Source: Furcasterigmium furcatum
Lineage: Eukaryota; Ascomycota; Sordariomycetes; Glomerellales; Plectosphaerellaceae
DNA: 64,000 bases
NCBI GenBank assembly: GCA_001599815.1
Contig: BCIA01000006.1
Span: 684,961-748,960 of the forward strand
Direction: 5' to 3'
Part shown: positions 10,802-20,091 of the stretch, piece by piece
How positions within the stretch are numbered: the first letter of the stretch is position 1
Layout: every line of letters begins with the position of its first letter
Made by a program: the position numbers and the translations under genes
The notes under the pieces: generated by a model
What the model saw: the letters and a program-made list of their open reading frames with translations, nothing else
Told to the model about the DNA's origin: nothing
Databases searched by the model: none

Positions 10802-11145
10802 GGCCGCATCGTCTGGGGGATTGGCAAGCCCCTGATTTGAGATCTTGGAGGCAGAGTTGTGAAACTCAGGTCAGTCTGATGAGATGAGAAAAGGGTGAAT
10901 GAAGGCATTCTCGTTTATTGGCTGTGAGGGAGCATAAATACTGGCTAAGAGCAAATTCTGTCTACTGCATCGATCAGACCCCGATTGACGCATTTCCATT
11001 CTCTCAGAAACCCAACGCCTGCGCATTTTCCTGTTGCCACTCTCAGACCTCTCAACTTCATGATCCAGACGCCGCGAACCCCGTCGCTCTATTATCAATA
11101 TCTTTGTAGTTTCCATTGCCCGTAATCTGCTGTCGAAAGTGTTAT
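10802..11145. other. Intergenic gap between PTH1 and the ZIP gene
   Basis: This 344-base gap between two minus-strand genes contains the PTH1 promoter and the 3' UTR of the transporter. No supported coding sequence or RNA was seen. Confidence 0.45.
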
Positions 11146-12312
11146 TTACGCCCACCTGGCCAGGACAGCCATCATACACGCGCCAAACGCGACGCCCGCA
11201 AACGCCGCGAGCTTCACGACCAGCGATGCCTTCTGCATCTCCGGATCGAAGAGGAACTCGCGCGCGAGTAGCTCGACCAGGCCCGTCCAGATGAGGATGC
11301 CCGCGCTGATGGAGTTGAAGATGCCCGTGACGAGCAGCTGCGACTTGCTGCTCTCTGGCTGCACGACGAGGCCGATGACGGTCGCGAGCGGCGCGGAGAC
11401 GGCGTAGAGCAGGGAGAAGATGTACGGCCACCAGCGGCCGCTGCTCGGCCAGGGGGTCGTGGCGAGGCGAGAGCCGAGGCCCAGGCCCTCGAACATCTGG
11501 TGGAAGGCGAAGACGATGGTGAGGATGACGGGCTCGTTGGTCGTGGACATGAGCAGGCCGATGAAGACGCCGTGGAGGAGGACGCCGAACTCGAGGATGA
11601 AGGTCGTCGTGAGCTGGCCCTTGAGGCTGCCGTCGTCGTGCTGCTGCGGCGTGGCGAGTGTGCCGCCGCCCAGGACGGAGCAGCGCTTGTTGCCCTCCTG
11701 CGGGGTGCGGTCGTCGTGTTTGGGGACCGGCTCGATGGGGATCATCGGGTTCCCGTCGCTTTCGTTGCGCGTCGTCTGCTGGCTCAGGTTCATGCCGACG
11801 AGGATGATGGAGTCTCCCTCCGTGTCGTTGGGCGTTGCCGGTCGAGTTGGCGCCCTGGAGGGCCCGAGTGTCGGGATGGCTATCGAGTCGCCGCGGTGCG
11901 AGAAGCCCCTGGCGCCGAGGCCCGATGCCACGACTTCGACGAGGAACATGGTGATGACGGTGACGAGGCCGATGGCCATGGCCCAGTCGTAGCCGCCCAA
12001 GGTGCTCGCGAGACAGGTGCTGTGCAGCGCGGCGAGAGCTGGGGGAAGCAGGTGCATCCAGGCCGTGGCGAGGATGACGCCCGTGCCGACTGAGGTGAAA
12101 AAGAAGAAGGCTTTCCTGATTGCTGGGTGGTTGGCATGTCTGGCCAGCATGAGTGGCAGGAACGCGCCGATCAAGGAGGCAGTCAGGATGATGAAGATGG
12201 ACCCGATGCGAAGCGGCATGTTGCTCCTGTCGATGGGCTCGCCGGCGCAGACATCTTCGATTACCCCTCCAGCCGAGGGACTAATCGGGGTTGATGGGCT
12301 GTGTGGCGCCAT
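11146..12312 (-). CDS. ZIP-family zinc/iron transporter
   Basis: Membrane transporter importing Zn2+ or Fe2+ into the cytosol. It is a single exon of 388 residues from the ATG at 12312; the frame is open further upstream but that part is unlike ZIP N-termini. Hydrophobic segments include IGSIFIILTASLIGAFLPLM and AFFFFTSVGTGVILATAWMH. A variable hydrophilic loop follows with NDTEGDS and KHDDRTPQEG. The metal-path helices have EFGVLLHGVFIGL and FHQMFEGLGLGSRL, the ZIP signature. Further helices run to the C-terminal VLARWA. The cytosolic loop is not strongly His-rich. Substrate specificity cannot be read from the sequence. Confidence 0.92.
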   Translation of the reverse strand: MAPHSPSTPISPSAGGVIEDVCAGEPIDRSNMPLRIGSIFIILTASLIGAFLPLMLARHANHPAIRKAFFFFTSVGTGVILATAWMHLLPPALAALHSTCLASTLGGYDWAMAIGLVTVITMFLVEVVASGLGARGFSHRGDSIAIPTLGPSRAPTRPATPNDTEGDSIILVGMNLSQQTTRNESDGNPMIPIEPVPKHDDRTPQEGNKRCSVLGGGTLATPQQHDDGSLKGQLTTTFILEFGVLLHGVFIGLLMSTTNEPVILTIVFAFHQMFEGLGLGSRLATTPWPSSGRWWPYIFSLLYAVSAPLATVIGLVVQPESSKSQLLVTGIFNSISAGILIWTGLVELLAREFLFDPEMQKASLVVKLAAFAGVAFGACMMAVLARWA

Positions 12313-13308
12313 GTTTGCGGGTGGTAACGTGGGTGGTGAGAAGCCGACGGGGAATTGTGTCGCGCAGCCTGGAAAGAGGAGAGACCTGAGGTGGCAAACT
12401 TTTCCCAGGATCAGGGGCAGTTGTAATAAAGGTAAGGACGAAGAAGCTGCGGACCGCGTCGAGAAGGACTCAAAATATGTGCCAAGATCCGGGGCAACTG
12501 ATATTTTAAGACGCCCTCGATCGGCACACAATGCCGAGTGATTCATGTGTTCCCAGCAAACATCATCCCGAGCTGTCATTCCTTCTCACGTCTCGCAATC
12601 CGTCACTTGTCTCACAGGGAGCCTCCGGTCTCCCAAAGCACCACACACCGCGTAACAAAGAGCGGCGGGTGTGCCCCTGTGATCTCCCTGGGGTGTACAC
12701 TCACGCCTATTATCTGTCTCGGGTATCGTGTGCCGCCAAGATCCGGGAATTCGATCGCTGGGGGCATGGTGAAGATGTTTGTTCTCATTGGAGGGAACAA
12801 TTGAGGTCTCGGCATGATAGTTGTGGCTGTGAGACACGCGACGATATCGTATCCTCCCTTGACCTTGGGTCGAGGCTCATCCCGACGACACGCAATCCAA
12901 GTCAGCAGTGTCTTGTTGTCGACATGTGACATCTCTCCGAGTGAACGACGGGCAGTATTATCTCGAGATCGTGATTGTAAGATCTGGATTAGGGGCTACT
13001 GAGATGGCGTCCGGCGTGGCTGTCCACTGAACACTGATGCGATTGAAGGGGCATCACTGCCACATCCCTTGCCGCGTCTTCTGTCTCTTCACCGAGGCTT
13101 TCTCCCAACTTTGACGATGAGGGGGATTACCGTATACGAACAATCGCCGGGCGTGGATGCGGATGGTGAGTTTGGTAGTCGCAGCAGCAACATATCTTCT
13201 TTCCTGGAGTGAAGGACAAACAGTACCAAGTACATACATACATTTAGTCAAACTACAGGGCCTAGGGTCCGCTGACAATAAATTCTATAGCGAAAAGAAC
13301 CCCCAGTA
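12313..13308. other. Intergenic region, about 1 kb, upstream of the ZIP gene
   Basis: It lies between the start of the ZIP gene and the stop of the large amidohydrolase, both on the minus strand. It should contain the transporter promoter. No zinc-response palindrome, RNA gene or repeat was identified with confidence. Confidence 0.45.
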
Positions 13309-16300
13309 TCAATCCGACTCGAGATCTCTCCTTCCACCTGTAAACCTTTCCCGCGAAGGCCAAACTTCCTCCAGCCCATCAGCCACCTCGAAGACGACGC
13401 CGCCCCTGATCACCATCCTCATGCTCTCACTATGCTCCCACAACGACTCCAGAGTGTTCATCTCTACTGGATATATGACCAGATCCGCCAGCTTTCCCAC
13501 ATCCAGGCTACCCAAGCTCGCGTTGATGCCGAGGCTGATCGCATTCCCCAAGGTCGCGTGCCTGAGGACCTCGTAGGGATCCTGCCCACCAACAGCCTGC
13601 ATGCTCATCTCGTGGTGGAAGAGCAAGCCGATGGGCTGTTCGCCATGGGCGCCAATGTTGGTCCGTACACCTCTTTCCGCAAGTTTGCGCGCCGAGATGG
13701 AGCTGTTGAAAAAGTGGTAGGAAGAGCGCGGGGCCTGCTTGACTTCCGTCAGGGACTCCAGAATATCATGTCGTACGTATTTCCTCAGCTTCTGGTCCTC
13801 GGGTATCCGGACCGACTGATGGATCCAGTGCTGTCCGAATATACCACCGTAGTTCATCACGGCAAGCGGTGTGTAGCTGCTACCGCTCGCGGCGATGAGT
13901 GAGAGCACGTCCTCGTAGAGCGTCGGAGCGGGCAGTGTATGCTCCAGAGTCGTAAACCCGTCGATGAAGTAGCCGAGGCTCCAGTCCAGGCTCCAGCCAC
14001 CCTCGGGCACGACGAGCATATCCAGCTCCTTCGCCGCCGTGAGGACTCGCTGTCTCGCAGACCTGGGCACCAGCTGGTAGTTCTTCGTGGTGAATGACAG
14101 CGGCCCTCCCTCTGCCTTGATGCGCCACAGAGCCGCGCGGGCGTCGTCGAGGGAGTTGATCTCCGTGTACACGCTCGGCTGGGTCGAACCGTACAGGACG
14201 TCGCCTGCGTGAAGGACACGGGGGCCAGGAAAGCGACCCTTCTCAATCAGATGGTGTTCCGTCCAGCCTGCGACGTTTCGTGAGGCCGGGTTATGGATCG
14301 TGGTGACGCCGTAGCCGAGGAAAGTGGCCATCTCCCAGGAAGACTGAGGATAAGGCGTCAAGAACCCGCCCCAGTGCCCGTGAATATCGACGAACCCAGG
14401 CAGTACGACGCCCCCCTTGACATCAATGGTGTGTGCTTTACGCCACAAACCTGGCGGGATGTCGGCGCCAGGCCCGATGTGTGTGATGAGCCCGCCCTGG
14501 ATCACGATAGTCGCGTTGCGTAGGATGTGGCCTCCTCCCTGGGTCTCGTGTTGCGGCGACATGGTGATGGCCGACGCATTGATGAGGACGAGAGCCGTTT
14601 CGCCAGCGAGACTGCGCTTCTTGGAGTGAACTGTCTCATAGGCAACGTTTATAGCGCGGACTTGACGCAACGTGTCCGCGCATGAGCCAGAATCGCGCTG
14701 CTCCGATGGTGCATCAACGCACCGTTCCAGGACCCTCGAGACTGGTGCGGAATGGAGTTCCGGGCCAAAGAGCCAGAACACGTGCTTCCCGCTCCCCGAG
14801 AAGGTGACATCGTGTCCTCCATATTGAGACAGTCGAATGAGCCCGAACGGGGTGTCGACATCACCAGGCTTGCTCCAGGCTATGGGGACCATATCAGACT
14901 GCGGCCGTGGCGTCTCTGGGGCAAGCCAAATGTGTTGAAAATCTCGGAAAGCCAATGGGGTCTTGGGGTCTTCAGCCGAGCCGGCCGGAAACGTAGGTGA
15001 TGTTGTTATTTCTACAGAGGTTTTACCTCTGGCGACGGTCCGGCATGATCCAGTCTGAATCTCGACCTCCGTGACCGAGTCCGGGTTCCGAACCAGGACT
15101 GTCAGTGTCGAGTGTTCGTGTTGCTTGCGGATTTCGAGTCTGGTGTCAGATGTGACGCCGGTAGTGTATAGAAGCCTTTCATCTCGGATGATGCCAGCCG
15201 GGGATGCATCTCGGCCCTCGCCAGCCTCCGAAGCAGGAGCCGGAAGCTCCAACGTCGCAGCCCACACCCCTTGTCCAAAGGTTTCCTCCACGTCGCCGGA
15301 CATGTAATCCTTTCCGGTCCTGACATAAACGATGATGCCCTCGGACGCTTTGGTCTCGTCATGCGAAGGAGTGAGAACTCGAGCGACAGGGCTGAGGTAC
15401 CGTCCACGGGAAAGACCGTTTACGGGATAAGCCACGTTTTCCGCGCCGCCAGACATCTGGACGAGCACAAAGGAGGTCAGGTTGCGGTCGTCCCAGCAGG
15501 CTTGGGTAATCCAATCTTCTTTGCCGGCCACGAAGGAAGGCGCGTAGCATGACTGGGTTTCGTTCAGCTTCGCGAGGCTCTCCGCATGCCCGGACGAAAG
15601 ATGCATCCTAACGTTGTCCCCAGCTGCCTCGAACACGACGTTCTCGCCCTCGAAGTCGCTTCGCAGCCCGTTGAAGGCGTGTATCTTTCTCGAGTCGACC
15701 AACATCTCCGCCTTGAGGTCGGTCTCAGAGTATCGCGTCTCAGCGAGGGGCAAATTGATGTCGGCCCTGAACTTGAGCTCCTGGGGCTGTTCCCCGCGGA
15801 CACGTTCTCCCAGGCCATTCATCGTCAAAGGCACGCGGAATATCTTGCCCTCTGCCCAGATGATGATGCTTCTGTCGCCTCTCGAGAAGCCGAATCGCGG
15901 ATAGGCCCCCATGAAGGCGGGAATGGTACTGAGGTCCCAGGTCAACCCGTCCCAGACGTAGTGGCTCGTGCCGGACTTCATATCCTTCAAAACGAGCACG
16001 CTGTTTGAATCGACCCTCTTGACGAAAGCCAGCGTCCCGCCATCATGCGACAGGATCGGCATGTTTGCGCCGCCGGGGCTGGCCGCCTTGTTGGGCTTGG
16101 ACGGAGCAGCCGCGGCGAGCTCCCTTGTTTCGCCCGAGGTCATATTGAGATGGAATACCGCATTGATGCCGGCGTGGACGTCCTTGCTGTAGTAGAACTT
16201 GCCGGTCAAGTCATCTCGGACGTTGCGCGTGAAAATGACGTCTCCGGTATTCGTGTACGTGCCTTGCTCTGCACCCAGCTGGCTCTCGAAGTACGACGCT

Positions 16301-17175
16301 TCGGAGGAGCCAGGTGGCATCTTTCGAGCAACGATGCGTTTGCCGCCGCGTTCTGGCAGCTGGCTGTGTACCGCGGCGTCAGGTCCGAGGACAGGGAACT
16401 CCCAGATCTCGCCGGCGCCGTTGGGCCGGCCCGTGAGAAACCACTTTGTCGCAACGAGACGGTCTCCATCTGGGTGGAAGCTCGGCGCGGAGAAGAAGCG
16501 AAACGTTGCATTGGTCTGCTGAATAGCCCGGGTTCGATGGTGTTCGCTTGACAGGGAAGCCATTTCGTCGCAAGACGTGTACGGAGTTGTCCAGACGTTG
16601 TCGACGCCATGCCCGGCGTCGGAAATGAAGGCGAGATTTGTGCCATCGGCGGAGAACGCGGCCTCCTTATCAAAGGGAACCCCGGTGAGAAAGGGCAGCG
16701 CCGCTACTCGACCGGCGCCAAGAGATATTGGCATGCAGTAGAGGTCCCCCAGCATGTCAAAGACGATTTCATCCCTGAGAGGATGGACGGCGATGCGCAG
16801 CCAAGTGCCCTCTTCGACAGTGGTGGTGAGATTGCGCAGGTATGGATAAGACGTGGATATATCCCAATGTTCTGCTGAAGGTCGCAGGGGATAGTCCGTG
16901 TCGGGATAGACCTCATTGTCGTCAATGCTTCCCTCCGCGTAAAATACGGTGCCGCCCAAAAATGAAGCCTGAGAAACGAACTCGGGGTGGCGGACGATCT
17001 GCAAGAGACGGGACATGACTGAGCCGAAGCCTATAATGGCAAGCCCGTGAAGAAGAATCTTGTGAAAAGCTGGCCGTTGTCTGGACGTCCTCGACCCAGG
17101 GGCCGTCCATGACGGCAATGTGATTGAGGCTGGGGGGAACTCGCCCTCGCGGCCACCAGCTTTGTCGAATCTCAT
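13309..17175 (-). CDS. Large amidohydrolase fused to an N-terminal TolB/WD40-like beta-propeller
   Basis: Intronless gene for 1288 residues. A hydrophobic segment near residues 40-58 could anchor the protein in a membrane. The first ~850 residues contain repeated propeller-like blades (AAFSADGTNLAFISD, APSFHPDGDRLVATKW, ILSHDGGTLAFVK), as in TolB/DPP-like propellers. The C-terminal third is an amidohydrolase: a composite barrel edge (ALVLINASAITM), the metal motif in GFVDIHGHW (His 932 and 934), a later His in LEHTLPAP, then NIGAHGEQP and LGSLDVGKLADLVIYP. Related fused proteins are widespread in fungi and bacteria; their substrates are mostly unknown, with cyclic amides or peptides likely. 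It is divergent from another amidohydrolase at 17757. Confidence 0.88.
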   Translation of the reverse strand: MRFDKAGGREGEFPPASITLPSWTAPGSRTSRQRPAFHKILLHGLAIIGFGSVMSRLLQIVRHPEFVSQASFLGGTVFYAEGSIDDNEVYPDTDYPLRPSAEHWDISTSYPYLRNLTTTVEEGTWLRIAVHPLRDEIVFDMLGDLYCMPISLGAGRVAALPFLTGVPFDKEAAFSADGTNLAFISDAGHGVDNVWTTPYTSCDEMASLSSEHHRTRAIQQTNATFRFFSAPSFHPDGDRLVATKWFLTGRPNGAGEIWEFPVLGPDAAVHSQLPERGGKRIVARKMPPGSSEASYFESQLGAEQGTYTNTGDVIFTRNVRDDLTGKFYYSKDVHAGINAVFHLNMTSGETRELAAAAPSKPNKAASPGGANMPILSHDGGTLAFVKRVDSNSVLVLKDMKSGTSHYVWDGLTWDLSTIPAFMGAYPRFGFSRGDRSIIIWAEGKIFRVPLTMNGLGERVRGEQPQELKFRADINLPLAETRYSETDLKAEMLVDSRKIHAFNGLRSDFEGENVVFEAAGDNVRMHLSSGHAESLAKLNETQSCYAPSFVAGKEDWITQACWDDRNLTSFVLVQMSGGAENVAYPVNGLSRGRYLSPVARVLTPSHDETKASEGIIVYVRTGKDYMSGDVEETFGQGVWAATLELPAPASEAGEGRDASPAGIIRDERLLYTTGVTSDTRLEIRKQHEHSTLTVLVRNPDSVTEVEIQTGSCRTVARGKTSVEITTSPTFPAGSAEDPKTPLAFRDFQHIWLAPETPRPQSDMVPIAWSKPGDVDTPFGLIRLSQYGGHDVTFSGSGKHVFWLFGPELHSAPVSRVLERCVDAPSEQRDSGSCADTLRQVRAINVAYETVHSKKRSLAGETALVLINASAITMSPQHETQGGGHILRNATIVIQGGLITHIGPGADIPPGLWRKAHTIDVKGGVVLPGFVDIHGHWGGFLTPYPQSSWEMATFLGYGVTTIHNPASRNVAGWTEHHLIEKGRFPGPRVLHAGDVLYGSTQPSVYTEINSLDDARAALWRIKAEGGPLSFTTKNYQLVPRSARQRVLTAAKELDMLVVPEGGWSLDWSLGYFIDGFTTLEHTLPAPTLYEDVLSLIAASGSSYTPLAVMNYGGIFGQHWIHQSVRIPEDQKLRKYVRHDILESLTEVKQAPRSSYHFFNSSISARKLAERGVRTNIGAHGEQPIGLLFHHEMSMQAVGGQDPYEVLRHATLGNAISLGINASLGSLDVGKLADLVIYPVEMNTLESLWEHSESMRMVIRGGVVFEVADGLEEVWPSRERFTGGRRDLESD

Positions 17176-17756
17176 GGTGCTGTTCTCCAGGGTGTGAGCA
17201 TGTAGTACATTGCGCTGCTTGTTTAGGAGGCTTGGGGAGATGTTGAAGCATGCGCAGCCGAGTCGAAGAGCCGGCCGTGTTCAGTCTGGCCCAGAGCAAT
17301 GTTGATATCTCAGTACCTATGTCCTATTCTCAGATTTGCGACGACTCATATTACACGAACTCATCACATGATAGTCATCATCGGGTGAGGTCGTGCACGA
17401 CGACCAAGAATCGTGGCGGACTCTAGCGGGTTCACCGGCTCGATATCACAGCTCGGATGTACTAGGATGGTTGTGGCTCCGATCCGATGGTGCATGCTTC
17501 CGGTCCATCCGACATCCGGTCCCCCACCATCTCCCGGCGGGAATGGTGTTGTGTAGCTCGGCAACTAGACTTTCCCGGGGTCGGCCTTTCACCTGGCAGG
17601 CATGAACCACTGCACCTGAACATGCGTCCCAGATTGCAGAGATGGACATCTTGAGCGAGCCATGCGATTTAAGAACCGATGCGAGGGCTTGCGCGCCGGC
17701 GCCAGGTGCCGATCCAAACAGAACATCCAGTGCCTATCTCTGCCAGAGAAGAGATA
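17176..17756. promoter_or_regulatory. Shared divergent promoter of the two amidohydrolase genes
   Basis: This 581-base gap separates two start codons facing outward, so the two amidohydrolases may be co-regulated. It carries two copies of the heptamer that recurs in neighbouring promoters (see the next entry). Confidence 0.55.
17500..17522 (-). promoter_or_regulatory. Two GGACCGG heptamers in the amidohydrolase promoter
   Basis: CCGGTCC occurs at 17500-17506 and again at 17516-17522, that is, GGACCGG on the minus strand, with a 16-base period. In each case the base after the motif on the minus strand is A. The CGG/CCG triplets are the kind of half-site bound by zinc-cluster factors, one of which is encoded at 20092. 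Binding is inferred, not shown. Confidence 0.4.
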
Positions 17757-19506
17757 ATGAGAATTCGTCAAGCTCGTGCCACCACATACGACTCAATGGA
17801 GCTCTTCGAATTCGTCCCCTCGCCGTCCTCTTCCAACAGCTACGGGCTGGACGATGTGTCCACGATCATGTCGGTTGCGGAGAATGGACAGGGCGAGAAC
17901 TTCGTCCGCTCGTTTGCTGAACTCAAGGCCTCCGTCTACCCGCCAGACCCCGACTACGACATTGCAGAGAGGCCATGGCTGCCGGGTCCCCAGCAGCCAT
18001 ATCTGCTGGTGAACGCCAACATCGTCGACCCGCGCCACAGCAAGGTGCACAAGGGCATGTCTCTGCAGCTCGCGGGCGGGAAGATTGTGCGCATTACACC
18101 GACAACGCCGGCGCACCTGGCGGACAACTTCATTTGCAACGGGGAAAAGGTTGTCAGGATCGATGCCGGTGGCCACTACGTCTGTCCTGGCTTGATCGAT
18201 TGTACGTGTATCCCGTATCAACCTCACGCTGCCGTGCCGCGGTGTGCCTCAACGAGCCTTGCTTACATGGTGTTGCCCAAGGCCACGTTCATCTAATGTC
18301 GGTCCATGGGTCGAGTGTGCGTCAAACCAGACCTGTCCCCCTGACGCGACTGCTTGATACTGATGACTTGGTAGACATTACAGGGCGCTTTCACCTTCCC
18401 CCACGAGACGGCCGTGCTTCGATCCGCCGGGACCCTCCGCGGCATCCTCGCCAATGGGTTCACCACGGTACGGGACACTGGCGGCGCGACTATTGCCCAC
18501 GCGAAGGCCACCGAGGAGTTTCTCATTCCCGGTCCCCGCGTCTTCCAGGGCGGGCGTATGCTCTCCCAGACCGGCGGACACGGCGACGACACAGAGGTGT
18601 GGGTAGACGACCATTGCTGCGGCGGTGGCAAGGGGATCGGGGCTTCGGCACTGGGCAGGCTCTGTGACGGCGTGCCCGACTGCCTGAAGGCCGCTCGCGA
18701 CAACATGCGAAAGGGTGCAAACCACATCAAGGTCTGCGTAAGTTGATGCCCATCTTATTCCCTCCCATGCTCATGTCCACGGCTCGTCTTACACTGTTTC
18801 CCAGACCTCGGGAGGAATCGCATCAGCGACGGACAAGCTCGAGAGCCTGCAGTTCACCGTGGAGGAACTCCAAGCCATCACCTCGGTGACACGAAACATG
18901 GGGGGCAGGCTGGTCACGGCGCACTGCTACACGGCGGAGGGCATCCGCCATGCCATTGCCGGAGGCGTCCGGGGCATCGAGCACGGCAACATGGTCGACG
19001 AGGAGACTGCGGCGCTCATGGCATCGGTCGGCTGCTTCCTCACCCCGACCCTCGCCCTGCACACCTTTGTGACGATGCCGCCGTACGACAAGTTCGAGAC
19101 GCCAGAGGGCCTGCGCAAGAACGCCATCGTCGGCGACGCCGGCATCCGCGGCATCCGCATCGCCGAGGACGCGGGCGTGACCGTGTGCTACGGCACCGAC
19201 ACCACCGGGCCCACGCTCGTGATGCAGACGTACGAGTTCGTCGTGCGCGGCAAGATCTTGCCCTCGCCTGTTGTCCTGCGGCAGGCGACCATCAACGGCG
19301 CCAAGCAGCTCGGGATGGAGGGCCTCTTGGGCGAGCTCGTGGAGGGCTCCTTCGCCGATCTGCTGTTTCTGAAGGAAAACCCGCTGGAGGATGTCTCTTC
19401 GCTGGATCGGACCAACGAGAACCTCTTGCTCGTCATGAAGGATGGCCGCATCGTCAAGAGTCGGGTCCAGGGTCTGAAGCCTGAGAGAAACTGCGAGTGG
19501 AACTGA
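17757..19506 (+). CDS. Amidohydrolase of the imidazolonepropionase/prolidase-like type
   Basis: Metal-dependent hydrolase, 511 residues from exons 17757-18201, 18282-18316, 18384-18737 and 18805-19506. The 35-nt second exon carries most of the metal motif. The joined product has GLIDCHVHLM (His 150 and 152), FTTVRDTGG, HIKVCTSGG (the Lys of the binuclear centre), VTAHCYTAEGIRHAI, GIEHGNMVDEE and CYGTDTTGP (conserved Asp), and ends with GSFADLLFLKENPLEDV. No signal peptide is seen. A second ATG at 17796 is possible but has T at -3, whereas 17757 has a purine. Relatives hydrolyse cyclic amides or Xaa-Pro-type peptides; the true substrate is unknown. It is transcribed away from the large amidohydrolase. 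Confidence 0.9.
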
Positions 19507-20091
19507 CGATGTTTGGTTCAGGGGCCGACGACAGACGAGCAAGGATGCGATTAGACCTGCTGTAAACTATGCGAATAGTATTATCATGGTTACTCAAGAG
19601 GTTCTGGCTACTTACTCGTACTGATATGGGTTCCGTGCTGACCTCTGCTGATAAGTAGCGGAGGTGAAAGCTTTCGAGGTGCCCTACAAGCCTGCCCAAT
19701 GGACATCCCTGGAGCCAGAGAGATAGGCAATTCTTCGTCCTCTCTTCCGCTACTATGGAACCCTCCCAGCGCCATGATGCGCTATTGGACAGATGGACGA
19801 CTGGCATGTCCGCTAAAAGTGCCTTAGTCCCCCTCTATCCTAGTCGCTTCTTCCCCGCACACTAGTAACGATCATGGGTTGGCGTCGTTATCTGGTCTCC
19901 CCGTGGACCGGACCCCTGCAGCGGTCCCTACTTCTTCGCCCCGGACCCGACATCTTCAAGGGCACTGTCCCTGCTTATCTTTGATCACATAGCAGCGGAC
20001 GTGGGCATCTAACCTACTCAACTGCTGTATCAGTACCGCCCATGTCATCCCGCCCGCTGCCACACGCGCAGCAGCATAAGCAAGCAACACC
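19507..20091. promoter_or_regulatory. Promoter region of the zinc-cluster factor
   Basis: This 585-base gap holds the 3' UTR of the amidohydrolase and the promoter of the transcription factor. It contains the GGACCGG heptamer at 19905-19911, followed by A, about 180 bases before the factor's start codon. This would allow autoregulation. Confidence 0.45.

Noticed and set aside
11724..11730. GGACCGG inside the ZIP coding sequence as another regulatory site
   Set aside because: It lies in a coding region of a GC-rich gene where such a heptamer is expected by chance.
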